This document shows, piece by piece, positions 43,100 through 53,159 of a stretch of DNA of 64,000 nt. The DNA lies in assembly GCF_017876315.1 (NCBI RefSeq), contig NZ_JAGINU010000001.1:4278001-4342000 (forward strand), in the 5' to 3' direction. The translations under genes were made by a program, and so were the position numbers. This stretch comes from Pseudonocardia parietis. Lineage in GTDB: Bacteria; Actinomycetota; Actinomycetes; Mycobacteriales; Pseudonocardiaceae. Each line of letters begins with the position of its first letter. Position 1 is the stretch's first letter. The notes under the pieces were generated by a model that had not been told where the DNA came from, ran no database searches, and saw nothing but the letters and a program-made list of their open reading frames with translations.

Positions 43100-43242
43100 C
43101 GTTCCCCCTGCGTGGAGCGGATACGGCTCACCGTAGGACGGCATGACGCCTGCAGGCTTGAACGTTGGGGAAGTCGCGGCCTGCTGGGTCCCGCCCGCCC
43201 CGGCTCGTCCTGGGAACGGTTCCCCGCCGCTGCTCGCCGAGT

Positions 43243-46167
43243 TCAGCCACCGCTGTCAGGATCGGGCGCGCTGAGTTCACGGACCGCGACGAGGGCGTGG
43301 TCGACCGCCCGGGTACGCGGCAGCGTCCGCGCCAGCGTGGTGATGCGGTCGACGACGCGCGGGCCGAGGCGCTGGGCGATGTGGACGTCGAGTGCGCGGT
43401 AGCGCTCGACGTCGTCGCCCTTGATGGTCGGTGCCGCCGGCGCCGTCCGCGCCGCGGCGAGCAGGAGCGCGGCGGTCTCGACCCGGTCGAGCGCGGTCAG
43501 GAGCTCGGCGAGGATCCGCATCGTCGTCCACACCTGAGGCCAGCTTCCGGTCCGGAGCTCGTCGTGGAGCAGCGGGGCGACGAGCGTGAGCGCCTCGTCG
43601 TGCTCGTCGAGCCGGGTCAGTGCGGACAGCAGGGCGATCCGGGCGACCGCCGCCACCTGGGTCGCACCGGAGCGGTCGGCGAGGGCGACGGCGTCGCGCA
43701 GCACCGGAGCCGCCGCCGCGGTGTCGGTGAGCAGGAGGGTCTCCCCCGCCGCGTAGGCGGCGAACGCACGGGTGTTGTCGGCGCCCAGCGCCTCGGCTCC
43801 GGCACGCGACCGTGCGGCGTGCTCTCGTGCGGCCGGCAGATCCCCGCGGTAGCCGGCGAGCAGCGCCAGCGTGGCGTGCGTTTCGGCCCGGTACGCCGCA
43901 GGCAGGCCCTCGAGGGCGAGTATCACCTCGCACCACGTCCGTGACCGGTCCGTCCGGCCGCTGTAGAGGGTCGCGACCCCGTGCGCCAGCATCGCCAGAT
44001 ACCGGTCCACGGGTTCGGACGCGTGCTGCAGGGCCTGGTCGGCGAGGTCCTCGCCGACGTCGGGCTCGCCCTGTTCGACGGCGGCGAACGCGCCCGCTCC
44101 GAGCGCCACCGCCGCGATGCGGGTCCGCCGCACCGCCGGGTCTGCGGCCACGTCGCGGATGAGGCCGTAGAGCTCGGCATCCGGACACCAGTGCAGGCAC
44201 AGTGCCAGGGAGCCGGTGATCCGCCCGGCGAGCTCGGGGTGGCCGGACCGGTGTGCCCACCGCAGCGCCGCGGTCAGGTTCGCGCGGGTCCGATCGAGCC
44301 GGGCGAAGGCCGATCCGGCGTCCGGGCCGGTGGCAGCGTCCGCAGCCGTCTCGGCCAGCACCAGTACCCATCGCAGGTGCCGCAGCCGCGCCGCGTGGTC
44401 CTCCCCCGCCTCGCGGAGCCGTTCCCGGGCGAACGCGCGGACGATCTCGAGCAGCCGGTAACGGGTCGGCCCGGTCACGTCCTGCACGGAGACCAGGGAC
44501 GCCTCCACCAGCCGGGCGAGTTCGACGGCGACGGGTTCGGCACCGTCCCCGCCGCCGACCTGCTCCGCCGCGTCCAGGTCGAAGTCGCCGTCGAACACCG
44601 ACAGCAGTCGCAGCAGCCGGCGCTGTCCCGGGGCGAGCAGGCCGTAGGACCACTCCACGACCGTGCGCAGGTTCCGGTGCCGGTCCCGGCCGTCCTCGCC
44701 GAGCACGTCGAGGACGGCGCCCAGCCGTTCGCGCACGGGTTCCAGGCCGAGCGTGGCGGTCCGGGTCGCCGCCAGCTCCAGCGCCAGCGGGAGCCCGTCG
44801 AGGCGGCGGCAGATCTCCGTGACCGCGGGCAGCGTGTCCCGGGTCAGCGCGAACGACGGCCGGACCCGCCGCATCCGGTCGGTGAACAACCGCACCGCCG
44901 GGGTCAGCTCGGCCCGGTCTGCCGGAACGTCCGAGGCAGGCACGCGCAGCGGTTCGAGCGGGATCACCTGCTCGTGCGCCGCGCCGAGCCGGTGCCGGCT
45001 CGTGGCCACCACCCGGACGCCCGGGCAGCGCCGCCGCACCGCGACCGCGAGCGTGCGGCACTCGTCGAGCACGTGTTCGCAGTTGTCGAGCACCAGCAGC
45101 GTGTCGGCGATGCCGAGGTACTCCAGTGCCGCCTCCCGCCGCGTGTCCGGGCTCGCGGTGACTCCGAGCGCGGCCGCGACGGTGGTGTCGACCCGCCCGG
45201 CAGCGGCCGGGGCGAGTTCGACCACGACGGCCGGCAGGCCGAGGCGCTCGCTGAGCGCGGGCAGCGTCTCGGCGAGCAGCCGGGTCTTACCCACCCCGCC
45301 GGGTCCGGTGATCGTGACGAGGTCGTGCCGCTCGACCGCGTCGACCAGCATGGTGGTCTCGTCGTCACGGCCGACGAACGCCGTGCCGGCGACCGACCAC
45401 GCGGGCGGCGCGGCCGTCCGCAGGACCGTCCGCGGCGCCGGGCTGGGCAGCCGGTGGCCCAAGATGCGGATCTCAAGGTCGCGCAGGGCAGGTGCCGGAT
45501 CGAGGCCGAGCTCGTCCGCGAGGTGCGTGCGGTGGTCGCGGTACCGCGCGAGCGCATCCGCGGGGCGCCCCGCCTGGTACAACGCGGTCATCAGCAGCCC
45601 GCGAGCGCGCTCGCGCAGCGGGTGCTCGGCGACGAGCGCCTCCAGCGCCGCGACCGCCTCGTCGACCTCACCGAGCTCCACGGACAGGTGCGCGCGGTCC
45701 TCGACGGTGGCCAGCCGCAGCTCGTCGAGCCGGACGGCTTCGGCACCGGCGAAGTCCCGGTCGGCGAACTCGGCGTACGCGGGACCGCGCCACAGCCCGA
45801 GCGCCTCGTCGAGCATCCCGGCGGCCCGCGCTGCCGGGGCCCCTGTCGCGCCGGAGCGCAGCGCCTCGAACCGGGCCGCGTCCAGGGCGTCCGTGCCCAG
45901 GACGTAGCCGCCCGGCTCGGCCCGCAGCACGCCGTCCCCCAGCACGGCTCGCAGCCGGGACAACGCGGTGTGCAGGGCCGGGCGCGGACCGGGCGGCGGC
46001 GCGTCGCCCCATCCGGCCTCGACCAGGGCGTCCGCAGGCACCGGCCGGTTCGCCCGGACCAGCAGCGCGGCCAGGATCGCGCGGCGGCGCCCGCTCGGCA
46101 GCCGGACGGGCACGCCGGCGCGACGCACCTCGACCGCGCCGAGCACGCCGAACGTCGGTGTCCCCAC
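43243..46167 (-). CDS. AfsR/SARP-type transcriptional regulator with NB-ARC ATPase and TPR domains
   Basis: A 974-residue regulator. Residues about 4-95: OmpR-type winged helix; about 96-240: bacterial transcriptional activation domain (BTAD); about 260-540: NB-ARC ATPase with Walker A GPGGVGKT (288-295), Walker B LLVLDNCEH and GLPLALELAATR; about 600-974: TPR-like repeats. Such proteins activate secondary-metabolite genes after ATP-dependent assembly. It is divergent from a methyltransferase gene with 132 bases between, so that gene and the following ATPase/monooxygenase are the likely targets. No biosynthetic core enzyme lies nearby in the window. Confidence 0.88.
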   Translation of the reverse strand: MGTPTFGVLGAVEVRRAGVPVRLPSGRRRAILAALLVRANRPVPADALVEAGWGDAPPPGPRPALHTALSRLRAVLGDGVLRAEPGGYVLGTDALDAARFEALRSGATGAPAARAAGMLDEALGLWRGPAYAEFADRDFAGAEAVRLDELRLATVEDRAHLSVELGEVDEAVAALEALVAEHPLRERARGLLMTALYQAGRPADALARYRDHRTHLADELGLDPAPALRDLEIRILGHRLPSPAPRTVLRTAAPPAWSVAGTAFVGRDDETTMLVDAVERHDLVTITGPGGVGKTRLLAETLPALSERLGLPAVVVELAPAAAGRVDTTVAAALGVTASPDTRREAALEYLGIADTLLVLDNCEHVLDECRTLAVAVRRRCPGVRVVATSRHRLGAAHEQVIPLEPLRVPASDVPADRAELTPAVRLFTDRMRRVRPSFALTRDTLPAVTEICRRLDGLPLALELAATRTATLGLEPVRERLGAVLDVLGEDGRDRHRNLRTVVEWSYGLLAPGQRRLLRLLSVFDGDFDLDAAEQVGGGDGAEPVAVELARLVEASLVSVQDVTGPTRYRLLEIVRAFARERLREAGEDHAARLRHLRWVLVLAETAADAATGPDAGSAFARLDRTRANLTAALRWAHRSGHPELAGRITGSLALCLHWCPDAELYGLIRDVAADPAVRRTRIAAVALGAGAFAAVEQGEPDVGEDLADQALQHASEPVDRYLAMLAHGVATLYSGRTDRSRTWCEVILALEGLPAAYRAETHATLALLAGYRGDLPAAREHAARSRAGAEALGADNTRAFAAYAAGETLLLTDTAAAAPVLRDAVALADRSGATQVAAVARIALLSALTRLDEHDEALTLVAPLLHDELRTGSWPQVWTTMRILAELLTALDRVETAALLLAAARTAPAAPTIKGDDVERYRALDVHIAQRLGPRVVDRITTLARTLPRTRAVDHALVAVRELSAPDPDSGG

Positions 46168-46299
46168 CCCCCGATTGTCGCCCCCGCGGCGGACCCCGGC
46201 CCAGTTCCGGCCGGTGCCGGTCCGGTGTCAGCGCGGTGTCAGTCGCGTGTGATCCCGGCCGACGAGGCTGCCGTCGACACGGCCGAGGAGGAGATCAGG

Positions 46300-47373
46300 A
46301 TGGATCTGGACAACGACGAGGTGGGCGCCTTCGCGCAGCAGCTGGCCGGGCAGATCACCGGAGCGGTGACCACCGCCATGGTCGTCGTCGGTGACCGGCT
46401 CGGGCTCTACCGGGCACTGGCCGCGGCCGGCCCGGTGACCCCGGCACAGCTGGCGAGCGACACCGGCACGCACGAGCGCTACATCCGGGAATGGCTGGCC
46501 CAGCAGGCCGCCGGCGGCATCGTCGACCACGACGCCGAGTCCGGCACGTTCGTCCTGCCGCCCGAACGCGCCGCGGTACTGGCCGACGACGACTCCCCGG
46601 CCGCGATGGCCGGCGCGGCGCTGCTGCCGGCCGGGTTGTTCCGGCGCACCGACCGGATCGCGCAGGCGTTCCGTACCGGTGAGGGCGTGGCCTGGGGTGA
46701 GCAGGACGAGATCGTCTTCGAGGGCACGGAGCGGTTCTTCCGGGTGAGCTACCGGAACAGCCTGGTCGCCGAATGGCTGCCGGCCCTGGACGGGGTGACG
46801 GCGAAGCTCGACGCGGGTGCCCGGGTCGCCGACGTCGGCACCGGCCACGGCGCGGCGCTGATCGTCCTCGCCGAGGCGTTCCCGCGGTCGCGGTTCGTCG
46901 GCTACGACGCCCACCCGCCGTCGGTCGACCGCGCCCGCAAGCGCGCCGCCGAGGCCGGTGTGGCCGACCGGGTGCGGTTCGAGGTCGCGGACTGCCGCGA
47001 CTACCCCGCCGACGGCTACGACCTGGTGTGCTTCTTCGACACCCTGCACGACCTCGGCGACCCGGTCGGCGCGGCGGCGCACGCCCGCCGGGCGCTGGCC
47101 GAGGACGGAACACTGATGCTCGTGGAACCGGTCGCTCACGACGACCTAGGCACCAATCTGGCCACCAACCCGTTGGCGGCGATGCAGTACGGCGCCTCGA
47201 CGTTCCTGTGCGTGGCCAACTCGCTGTCCCAGCCCGTCGGGCTCGGCCTGGGCGCGCAGGCCGGCGAGGCGCGGCTGCGGGACGTGCTCACCGAAGCCGG
47301 CTTCACCGAGATCCGCCGGGCGGCCGAGAACCCGTTCAACATGGTCCTCGAAGCCCGCCCCGCAACGGCGTAG
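46300..47373 (+). CDS. SAM-dependent methyltransferase with N-terminal winged helix
   Basis: A 357-residue protein. The N-terminal about 90 residues form a winged-helix dimerisation-like domain (VGDRLGLYRALAAAGPVTPAQLASDTGTHERYIREWLAQQAAGGIV). The class I methyltransferase domain has motif I VADVGTGHGAALIVLAEAFP (about 183-202) and post-I GYDAHPPSVDRA. DLVCFFDTLHDLGDP is motif IV-like. The layout resembles O-methyltransferases and the Rv2258c-type actinobacterial methyltransferases. ATG 46300 with GGAGGAG upstream. Substrate unknown; regulated probably by the divergent AfsR-type protein. Confidence 0.85.
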   Translation: MDLDNDEVGAFAQQLAGQITGAVTTAMVVVGDRLGLYRALAAAGPVTPAQLASDTGTHERYIREWLAQQAAGGIVDHDAESGTFVLPPERAAVLADDDSPAAMAGAALLPAGLFRRTDRIAQAFRTGEGVAWGEQDEIVFEGTERFFRVSYRNSLVAEWLPALDGVTAKLDAGARVADVGTGHGAALIVLAEAFPRSRFVGYDAHPPSVDRARKRAAEAGVADRVRFEVADCRDYPADGYDLVCFFDTLHDLGDPVGAAAHARRALAEDGTLMLVEPVAHDDLGTNLATNPLAAMQYGASTFLCVANSLSQPVGLGLGAQAGEARLRDVLTEAGFTEIRRAAENPFNMVLEARPATA

Positions 47374-47380
47374 GGACGCT

Positions 47381-49561
47381 GTGGTCGCAGATGAGGACCA
47401 GAGCCGCGCCGGCTGGGGGTGGAATCGCCCCGGCGAGCCGGGCAGCATCATCACGATGGCCGGTGAGCCGGGATCTGGCGGGACGCTGGGTGAGCTGCTG
47501 GCGTCCGGTCGCGGGCGGCGGTTCGTCGGGCGTGCCGCCGAGATCGAGCTGTTCCGGTCGGCAGTGGAGACCGACGAACTCGCGTTCTCGGTGCTGCATC
47601 TGCACGGGCCGGGTGGGATCGGCAAGACCAGCCTGCTCGAGGTGTTCGCCGCGATGGCGACCGACGCAGGTGCCCTCGTCGTCCGGATCGACGGCCGGGA
47701 CATGGAGCCCACGCCGGCCGCGGTGCTCGATGCACTGGGCACTGATCTGGACGTACCGGCGCGGGGTGGCGCGATCACCGGCCCGAGCCGGATCGTGCTG
47801 CTGATCGACGCGTACGAACTGCTGGCACCGCTCGACGACTGGCTCCGCACGAGCCTGCTGCCGCGGTTTCCGGCCGAGGCACTCACCGTGATCGCCGGCC
47901 GTCGGCCGCCGGAACCGGGGTGGCGTGCCGACGCGGCATGGCGCGACCTGCTGCGTGTGGTGTCACTGCGGAACTGGAGCCCGCAGGAGAGCCGACGGTA
48001 CCTGGCCGCCTGCGAGATCGGAGCGGACCGCCACGAGCGGCTCGTCGCCGGTACGCACGGTCATCCACTGGCGCTGTCGCTGCTGGCCGACGTGGTTGCC
48101 CGCGGCGGCGAGGCGGCGGTGGACCCGCTGGCACCGGACGTCGTGCAGATCCTGGTGCGGCGCTTGATCGACCTGGTCCCGGACGCGACGCACCGGCGCG
48201 CCCTGGAGGTTTGCGCGGTGGCGAGGGTGACCAGCGAACTGCTGCTGCGCGACGTGCTCGCCGTCGCCGACGCGCACGAGCTGTTCGGCCGGCTGCGTGA
48301 GTCGTCGTTCATCGAGTCCGGTCCGGACGGGCTCACCCCGCACGATCTCGCCCGGGACGTACTGGAGTCCGACCTGCGCTGGCGCGACCCGGAGGGATAC
48401 CGCCGGATCCTGCGTGCCGTGCAGGCCGACATCGGTCACCGGCTGCAGGCCACGGAGGGCCGCGACCAGCAGCGGGCCCTGGTCGACGAGAAGTACCTGT
48501 TCGAGCGGTTCCTGTTGCGCCGCGGGGCGGGCCTCGCCGCACCGGTCGACTGGGGCTCCCTGGGCCGGCGCTACCCCGAGCCGGCCCGTCCCGCCGACCG
48601 GGAGCCGATCCTGGAGCTGGTCGGGGCCTGGGAGGGCGCTGAGTCGGCCGCGGTCGCCGAACGGTGGCTGGACCGGCAGCCGGAGGGGTTCTTCGTCGTG
48701 CGCGGGCCGGACGGCGCGGTCGACGGGGTACTGGGCTTCCTCGACCTGGACCGGGCCTGTGCCCAGGACGTCGCCGCCGACCCCGGGGCCCGGGCCGCCT
48801 GGGAGTTCGCCCACCGGCATGCCCCGCCGCGACCGGGAGAAGCGATCCGGCAGACCCGGTTCGTCGTCGATCGTGTCGCCTATCAGGCGCCCTCGGCCAC
48901 GATGAACGCCGGCCCGGTGCTGTCCCTCCAGCGCCACCTGCGTACCCCGAACCTGTCCTGGAACTTCCTGACCCTGTCCGAGCCGGAGCGATGGGAGGCC
49001 TACTTCGCCGTGGTCGACGCGCCACGTGCCGCGGATTTCACGGTGGGCGGGCGGCGCTACGGGCTGTTCGCCCACGACTACCGGCAGGTCCCGGTCGACA
49101 GCTGGCTGGACCGGCTCATCGAGCAGGCACTCTCCGACGGAGTCGCACCACCTGCCCCGAACGAGCCGCCCCTGCTGGTGCTCGCCCAGGAACAGTTCGA
49201 CGACGCCGTCCGGCAGGGGCTGCGCGACCTGCACCGGACCGAGCGGCTGGCCCGCAACCCGCTGCTGCGCACCAGGGTGTTGCGTGACCGGGTGTTGCGC
49301 GACCGGGCCCGGGACGACGGACCGCCCGTCACCGCACTGCACGACCTGCTCACCGAGGCGGTGGCCACGCTGGGCACCCACCCGCGCGACGGCAAGCTGC
49401 TCCGGGCGCTCGACCGCACCTACCTGCGCCCGGCCGCGACCCAGGAACGCGCCGCCGAGGTGCTCGGCCTGCCGTTCAGCACCTACCGGCGCCACCTGAG
49501 CCAGGGCATCGGCCGGGTCGTGGCGTGGCTGTGGGAGCGCGAGGTCTACGGCCCGAAGTGA
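47381..49561 (+). CDS. STAND-like AAA ATPase with C-terminal helix-turn-helix
   Basis: A 726-residue protein. Walker A GPGGIGKTSLLEVF (about 76-90) and Walker B RIVLLIDAYELLAPLDDWL (about 136-155) define a STAND-like ATPase; the region to about 340 is the winged-helix part of the module. The middle (about 390-600) includes RQPEGFFVVRGPDGAVDGVLGF, which looks like an acetyltransferase-like or ligand-binding domain without clear CoA residues. The C-terminus (about 690-720) reads ERAAEVLGLPFSTYRRHLSQGIGRV, an HTH. GTG 47381 or ATG 47456 are possible starts. Close paralogues in actinobacteria are annotated only as ATP-binding; it probably acts as a ligand-gated regulator for the flavin monooxygenase behind it. 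Confidence 0.75.
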   Translation: MVADEDQSRAGWGWNRPGEPGSIITMAGEPGSGGTLGELLASGRGRRFVGRAAEIELFRSAVETDELAFSVLHLHGPGGIGKTSLLEVFAAMATDAGALVVRIDGRDMEPTPAAVLDALGTDLDVPARGGAITGPSRIVLLIDAYELLAPLDDWLRTSLLPRFPAEALTVIAGRRPPEPGWRADAAWRDLLRVVSLRNWSPQESRRYLAACEIGADRHERLVAGTHGHPLALSLLADVVARGGEAAVDPLAPDVVQILVRRLIDLVPDATHRRALEVCAVARVTSELLLRDVLAVADAHELFGRLRESSFIESGPDGLTPHDLARDVLESDLRWRDPEGYRRILRAVQADIGHRLQATEGRDQQRALVDEKYLFERFLLRRGAGLAAPVDWGSLGRRYPEPARPADREPILELVGAWEGAESAAVAERWLDRQPEGFFVVRGPDGAVDGVLGFLDLDRACAQDVAADPGARAAWEFAHRHAPPRPGEAIRQTRFVVDRVAYQAPSATMNAGPVLSLQRHLRTPNLSWNFLTLSEPERWEAYFAVVDAPRAADFTVGGRRYGLFAHDYRQVPVDSWLDRLIEQALSDGVAPPAPNEPPLLVLAQEQFDDAVRQGLRDLHRTERLARNPLLRTRVLRDRVLRDRARDDGPPVTALHDLLTEAVATLGTHPRDGKLLRALDRTYLRPAATQERAAEVLGLPFSTYRRHLSQGIGRVVAWLWEREVYGPK

Positions 49562-49611
49562 GCAGTTTCCGGCCTGGAGACCGAGCACCTGCGCAGCACA
49601 TCCTCCGGGCC

Positions 49612-51012
49612 ATGAACACGATTCTCGGAGACCGGGCCGTCGTCCTCGGTGGCAGTATCGCGGGCCTGCTCGCCGCCCGGGTGCTCGCCGACCACTACGC
49701 GGAGGTGGTCGTGGTCGAGCGCGACGAACTGCCCGCCGGCGCCGCCCACCGGCGCGGCGTCCCGCAGGGCCGCCACATCCACGCCCTGCTCGCCCGCGGC
49801 CAGCAGGTCCTGGACGAGCTGCTCCCGGGCTTCACCGCGGAGATGGTCGCGCGGGGCGCGCCGGTCGGTGACGTTCTCGATGAGGCCCGCCACTGCTTTG
49901 GCGGCCACCGCTTCCGCCGTGGACCCTCGGGCCTGATCGCCGTCTGCGCGAGCCGCCCGATGATCGAGGACCTCGTCCGGACCCGGGTACGGGCGTTCCC
50001 CGCCGTGCGGATCCTCGACCGCTGCGACGTCGTGGGCTTCGCGACCACCGCCGACGCGACGCGGGTGACCGGCGCCCGGATGATCCGCCGGGCCGACGGG
50101 AGCGCCGAGGAGGTGCTCGACGCCGACCTGGTCGTCGATGCCACCGGGCGAGGTTCCCGCACACCGGCCCGGCTCGAGGCGCTCGGCTACCCGCGGCCCC
50201 GGGTGGAACAGGTGCGGATCGGCCTCGGCTACACCACCCGGACCTACCGGCTCACCCCCGGCGCGATCGGCGGTGACCGCGCCGTGCTCATCGGACCGAC
50301 GCCGGACCACCCGCGAGGCGGGGCGTTGCAGGCGCTCGAGGACGACCGCCACCTGCTCACGCTGCTCGGTGTGCTCGGCGACCACCCGCCTACCGACCCG
50401 CAGGGCTTCGACGCCTTCGCGCGGAGCCTGCAGTTCCCCGACATCGCGGACGCGATCCGCGACGGCGAACCGCTCGACTCCCCGGTCGCCTTCCGGTACC
50501 CGGCGAGCGTCCGGCACCGCTACGAGCGCCTGGCCCGCTTCCCGGACGGGCTGCTCGTGACCGGCGACGCACTCTGCTCGTTCAACCCGGTCTACGGCCA
50601 GGGCATGAGCGTGGCCGCTCTCGAGGCCCTCGCCCTGCGGCGGCACCTCGAACGGGGCAAGAAGCCGAGACCGACCCGGGTCCTGCGCGATCTCGCCCGG
50701 GTGATCGACGTGCCCTGGAGCATCGCCGCGGGCGGAGACCTCGCGTTCCCCGAGGTCGAGGGCCACCGCAGCACGCAGACCCGATTGGTGAACCGCTACA
50801 TCGGCCGCGTCCTGGGCGCAGCCGAGCGGAACGCGGAGATCGGACGGGCCTTCGTCCGCGTGTCCGGGCTCGTCGACCCCCCGTCGTCGCTGCTGCGTCC
50901 GCGGATTCTCACCCAGGTGCTCCGGACGTCACGACGACGACCGGCACCGCCAGCATCAGCACCGGGTGACCCCGGACCCACCCGACCAGCAAGACGGACA
51001 ACGGATGTCTGA
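49612..51012 (+). CDS. FAD-dependent monooxygenase (PHBH fold)
   Basis: A 466-residue flavoprotein. FAD-binding VVLGGSIAGLLAARVLADHYAEVVVVERDE (GxGxxG as GGSIAG), the DG-type motif VDATGRGSR, and the GD motif LLVTGDALCSFNPVYGQGMSVAALEA are in place. Group A monooxygenases hydroxylate aromatic or polyketide-like substrates using NAD(P)H. It lies 50 bases downstream of the STAND-like ATPase. The last about 35 residues are disordered and Pro-rich. Substrate unknown. Confidence 0.85.
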   Translation: MNTILGDRAVVLGGSIAGLLAARVLADHYAEVVVVERDELPAGAAHRRGVPQGRHIHALLARGQQVLDELLPGFTAEMVARGAPVGDVLDEARHCFGGHRFRRGPSGLIAVCASRPMIEDLVRTRVRAFPAVRILDRCDVVGFATTADATRVTGARMIRRADGSAEEVLDADLVVDATGRGSRTPARLEALGYPRPRVEQVRIGLGYTTRTYRLTPGAIGGDRAVLIGPTPDHPRGGALQALEDDRHLLTLLGVLGDHPPTDPQGFDAFARSLQFPDIADAIRDGEPLDSPVAFRYPASVRHRYERLARFPDGLLVTGDALCSFNPVYGQGMSVAALEALALRRHLERGKKPRPTRVLRDLARVIDVPWSIAAGGDLAFPEVEGHRSTQTRLVNRYIGRVLGAAERNAEIGRAFVRVSGLVDPPSSLLRPRILTQVLRTSRRRPAPPASAPGDPGPTRPARRTTDV

Positions 51013-51499
51013 CGTGACCGACACCGTCGACGGGCCCCCTCACCTCACGCAACTCGGGGTGGGGTCGTCGGTGGTCAACTCGCCGACCGGGGCCGTCAGC
51101 CCTCGCGACGGGACGATGATGCCCGGTGCAGCTCGACAGCGAATCGAGGCGCTCGGACAGCCGACGCGGTAGGGAGCGTCGGGTGACCGAGATAAGCCGC
51201 GTGATCGACAGGACGTGTCACACGGGCCGGCTCGCGCCGACTCCGGTCCCTGAGGGAAGCGGTCGACGAGGTGCTCGACCTCCATCAGCATCCGAGGTCG
51301 CAACCTGGTACGGCGAGGCGTGGACGTGGGAACGTCGACACGCATTTGACACAGACGCGCGCTGAGCCTGAGCCAGACGCTGGCAAGGTTCGGGTGAGCG
51401 CACAACGACGTTCAACGAAGGATTTCGCGGGTGACGAGCCGGTCCGGATCAACTACGCTCACCGACGACGATCGTAACGATCCTGGGTAAAGGGGCTCC
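51013..51499. other. 487-base spacer at left edge of low-GC island
   Basis: No frame with family-like character; short open frames are Arg/Ser-rich and without ribosome-binding sites. Base composition falls toward the right. AAAGGGG precedes the vWA start by four bases. The left edge of the inserted triad probably lies here. Confidence 0.55.
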
Positions 51500-52339
51500 A
51501 TGTCGTACACAGCCGAGATCAGCCGGAGCAACCCCACCTGCTTTGTCTTTCTCATCGATCAGTCAGCTTCCATGATCGATCCGATCGGAGGAACGGAGAC
51601 ACCACAGAAGAAGGCCGACGTCGTTGCGGATGCAATAAATCGACTCCTGACCGAACTGGCCGTCAAATGCGCCAAGGAGGAAGGGGTGCGCGACTACTTC
51701 CATGTCTCGATCATCGGTTACGGTGAATCGGTAGGATCCGCATTCCAGGGAGCCCTCGGTGGCCGTGATCTTGTCGCTTTGAGTGAAGTCGCCGATAACC
51801 CAGCTAAAGTGGACGAGCGGACGAAAAAGGTTCCAGATGGAGCCGGTGGTTTAGTCGAAACATCGACAACCTTTCCGATCTGGATGGAGGCCGTCGCAAA
51901 CAACGGAACTCCTATGTGTCGCGCGTTGGCCCTAGCGGACTCAATCGTCACGAGATGGGTTGAGGAGCATCCAGCCTGCTTTCCGCCCATCGTGCTCAAT
52001 CTCACCGATGGTGAAGCTAACGACGGTGACCCCACAACCGCAGCGAGTACTCTGCAAACCCGCGCGAGCGCGGACGGATCAGTCCTGCTATTTAATCTGC
52101 ACGTTTCAGGAGCCAGCGCTCCGTCAGTGACATTCCCTGACTCGGCAAGCAATCTGCCCGACCAATATTCTCAAACTTTGTTCAGTATGTCGAGTTTGCT
52201 GCCATCACACATGCGCTCCTACGCCGCCCAACTCGGATTCAACGCAAGCGAAACAGCCCGTGGTTTCGTCTACAATGCTGACATTGCGTCGGTCATCCAG
52301 TTCCTTGATATTGGCACTCGCGCAGCCGAGCTAAGGTGA
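51500..52339 (+). CDS. von Willebrand factor A domain protein (TerY-like)
   Basis: A 279-residue protein made almost entirely of one vWA domain. The MIDAS metal site is complete: Asp20-x-Ser22-x-Ser24 in LIDQSASM, a Thr in NNGTPMCRALALADS, and Asp in LNLTDGEANDGD. Layout and partners match TerY-type vWA proteins. It would bind a divalent metal and act as an adaptor or ligand for the kinase/phosphatase pair. Codon use differs from the surroundings: A/T third positions are common and TTA leucine codons occur. The stop overlaps the phosphatase start (TGATG). First gene of the triad. Confidence 0.88.
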   Translation: MSYTAEISRSNPTCFVFLIDQSASMIDPIGGTETPQKKADVVADAINRLLTELAVKCAKEEGVRDYFHVSIIGYGESVGSAFQGALGGRDLVALSEVADNPAKVDERTKKVPDGAGGLVETSTTFPIWMEAVANNGTPMCRALALADSIVTRWVEEHPACFPPIVLNLTDGEANDGDPTTAASTLQTRASADGSVLLFNLHVSGASAPSVTFPDSASNLPDQYSQTLFSMSSLLPSHMRSYAAQLGFNASETARGFVYNADIASVIQFLDIGTRAAELR

Positions 52340-53151
52340 TGCAAGCGTTTGTCTCCGCGTTTTCCACTACGAAGCTGGGGAACCGTAGTGAAGAATGCGA
52401 GGACGCGTATGCAGTTTCACCTGCCGTTCAGTCTGACGAAATCATCAACAAGGGTCCAATCGTCGTATCAGTCGCGGATGGCGCATCAGAGAGCTTACTC
52501 TCAGGCCCCTGGGCAAGGATCCTCTCGGAGTCCCTGACGGAATCCGTCGTCACGGACCCAGATTTGACTCGGGATAGCGCAAGCTTTGCAGATGCGATCA
52601 GTATCGCCATAGACGCCTGGGATAAGTGGCTGGTTGACTACCTTCTAAAGAGAGAAGAATCAGACAATCCTATACGCTGGTACGAAAGACCCAAGCTCGA
52701 CAGAGGATCTCACGCCGCCGCTTTGACCGCCCAGTTTGCAGAACCTATCGGCAAACAGGGACGCTGGAGCGTTTGGGCCCTCGGCGACGTATGTATATTT
52801 CAAGTGCGAGACAACAGCCTAACTCAAGCATTTCCGCTGACGAGCTCACTCGAATTCAATAACTCACCACTACTGCTCGGGACAAGGGATGTCGACTTCG
52901 AACTTGTCAGCGTTCGGTCCGGCATAGCTGCAGGTACGTATCAGAGCGGTGACCAGTTCTTCATCGGAACTGACGCTTTCTCCGCCTGGTTCTTGACGTT
53001 GGCCGAGAAGGGCGACACACCTTGGAACCTAGTCAGGGACGTGACTTGCAGTCCGAGCGCCGACGAATTCCAGTCCTGGTCCCACGAAGTCCGCTCCTCC
53101 GGAAAGATGAGAAACGATGATCTCGCGATCGTGCATGTGGACATGGGCTAG
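52339..53151 (+). CDS. PP2C-family Ser/Thr phosphatase
   Basis: A 270-residue PP2C-like phosphatase. Metal-binding motifs: CEDAYAV (first Asp), VVSVADGASES (second Asp-Gly), WALGDVCIFQVRD and NDDLAIVHVD at the end. Length is that of a bare catalytic domain. ATG 52339 is preferred over GTG 52336 because it makes the common TGATG overlap. It would dephosphorylate targets of the kinase encoded eight bases downstream. Same low-GC codon use as its neighbours. Confidence 0.88.
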   Translation: MQAFVSAFSTTKLGNRSEECEDAYAVSPAVQSDEIINKGPIVVSVADGASESLLSGPWARILSESLTESVVTDPDLTRDSASFADAISIAIDAWDKWLVDYLLKREESDNPIRWYERPKLDRGSHAAALTAQFAEPIGKQGRWSVWALGDVCIFQVRDNSLTQAFPLTSSLEFNNSPLLLGTRDVDFELVSVRSGIAAGTYQSGDQFFIGTDAFSAWFLTLAEKGDTPWNLVRDVTCSPSADEFQSWSHEVRSSGKMRNDDLAIVHVDMG

Positions 53152-53159
53152 GCCATAAT

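Noticed and set aside
43981..46299. Long N-terminal extension upstream of the methyltransferase
   Set aside because: The reading is antisense to the AfsR-type gene; the methyltransferase domain and ribosome-binding site place the start at 46300.
51346..51351. TTGACA as a -35 element for the triad
   Set aside because: No matching -10 at 16-18 bases; left unassigned.
51126..51477. Short plus-strand frames before the vWA gene
   Set aside because: No ribosome-binding site, biased Arg/Ser composition, no similarity recognised.
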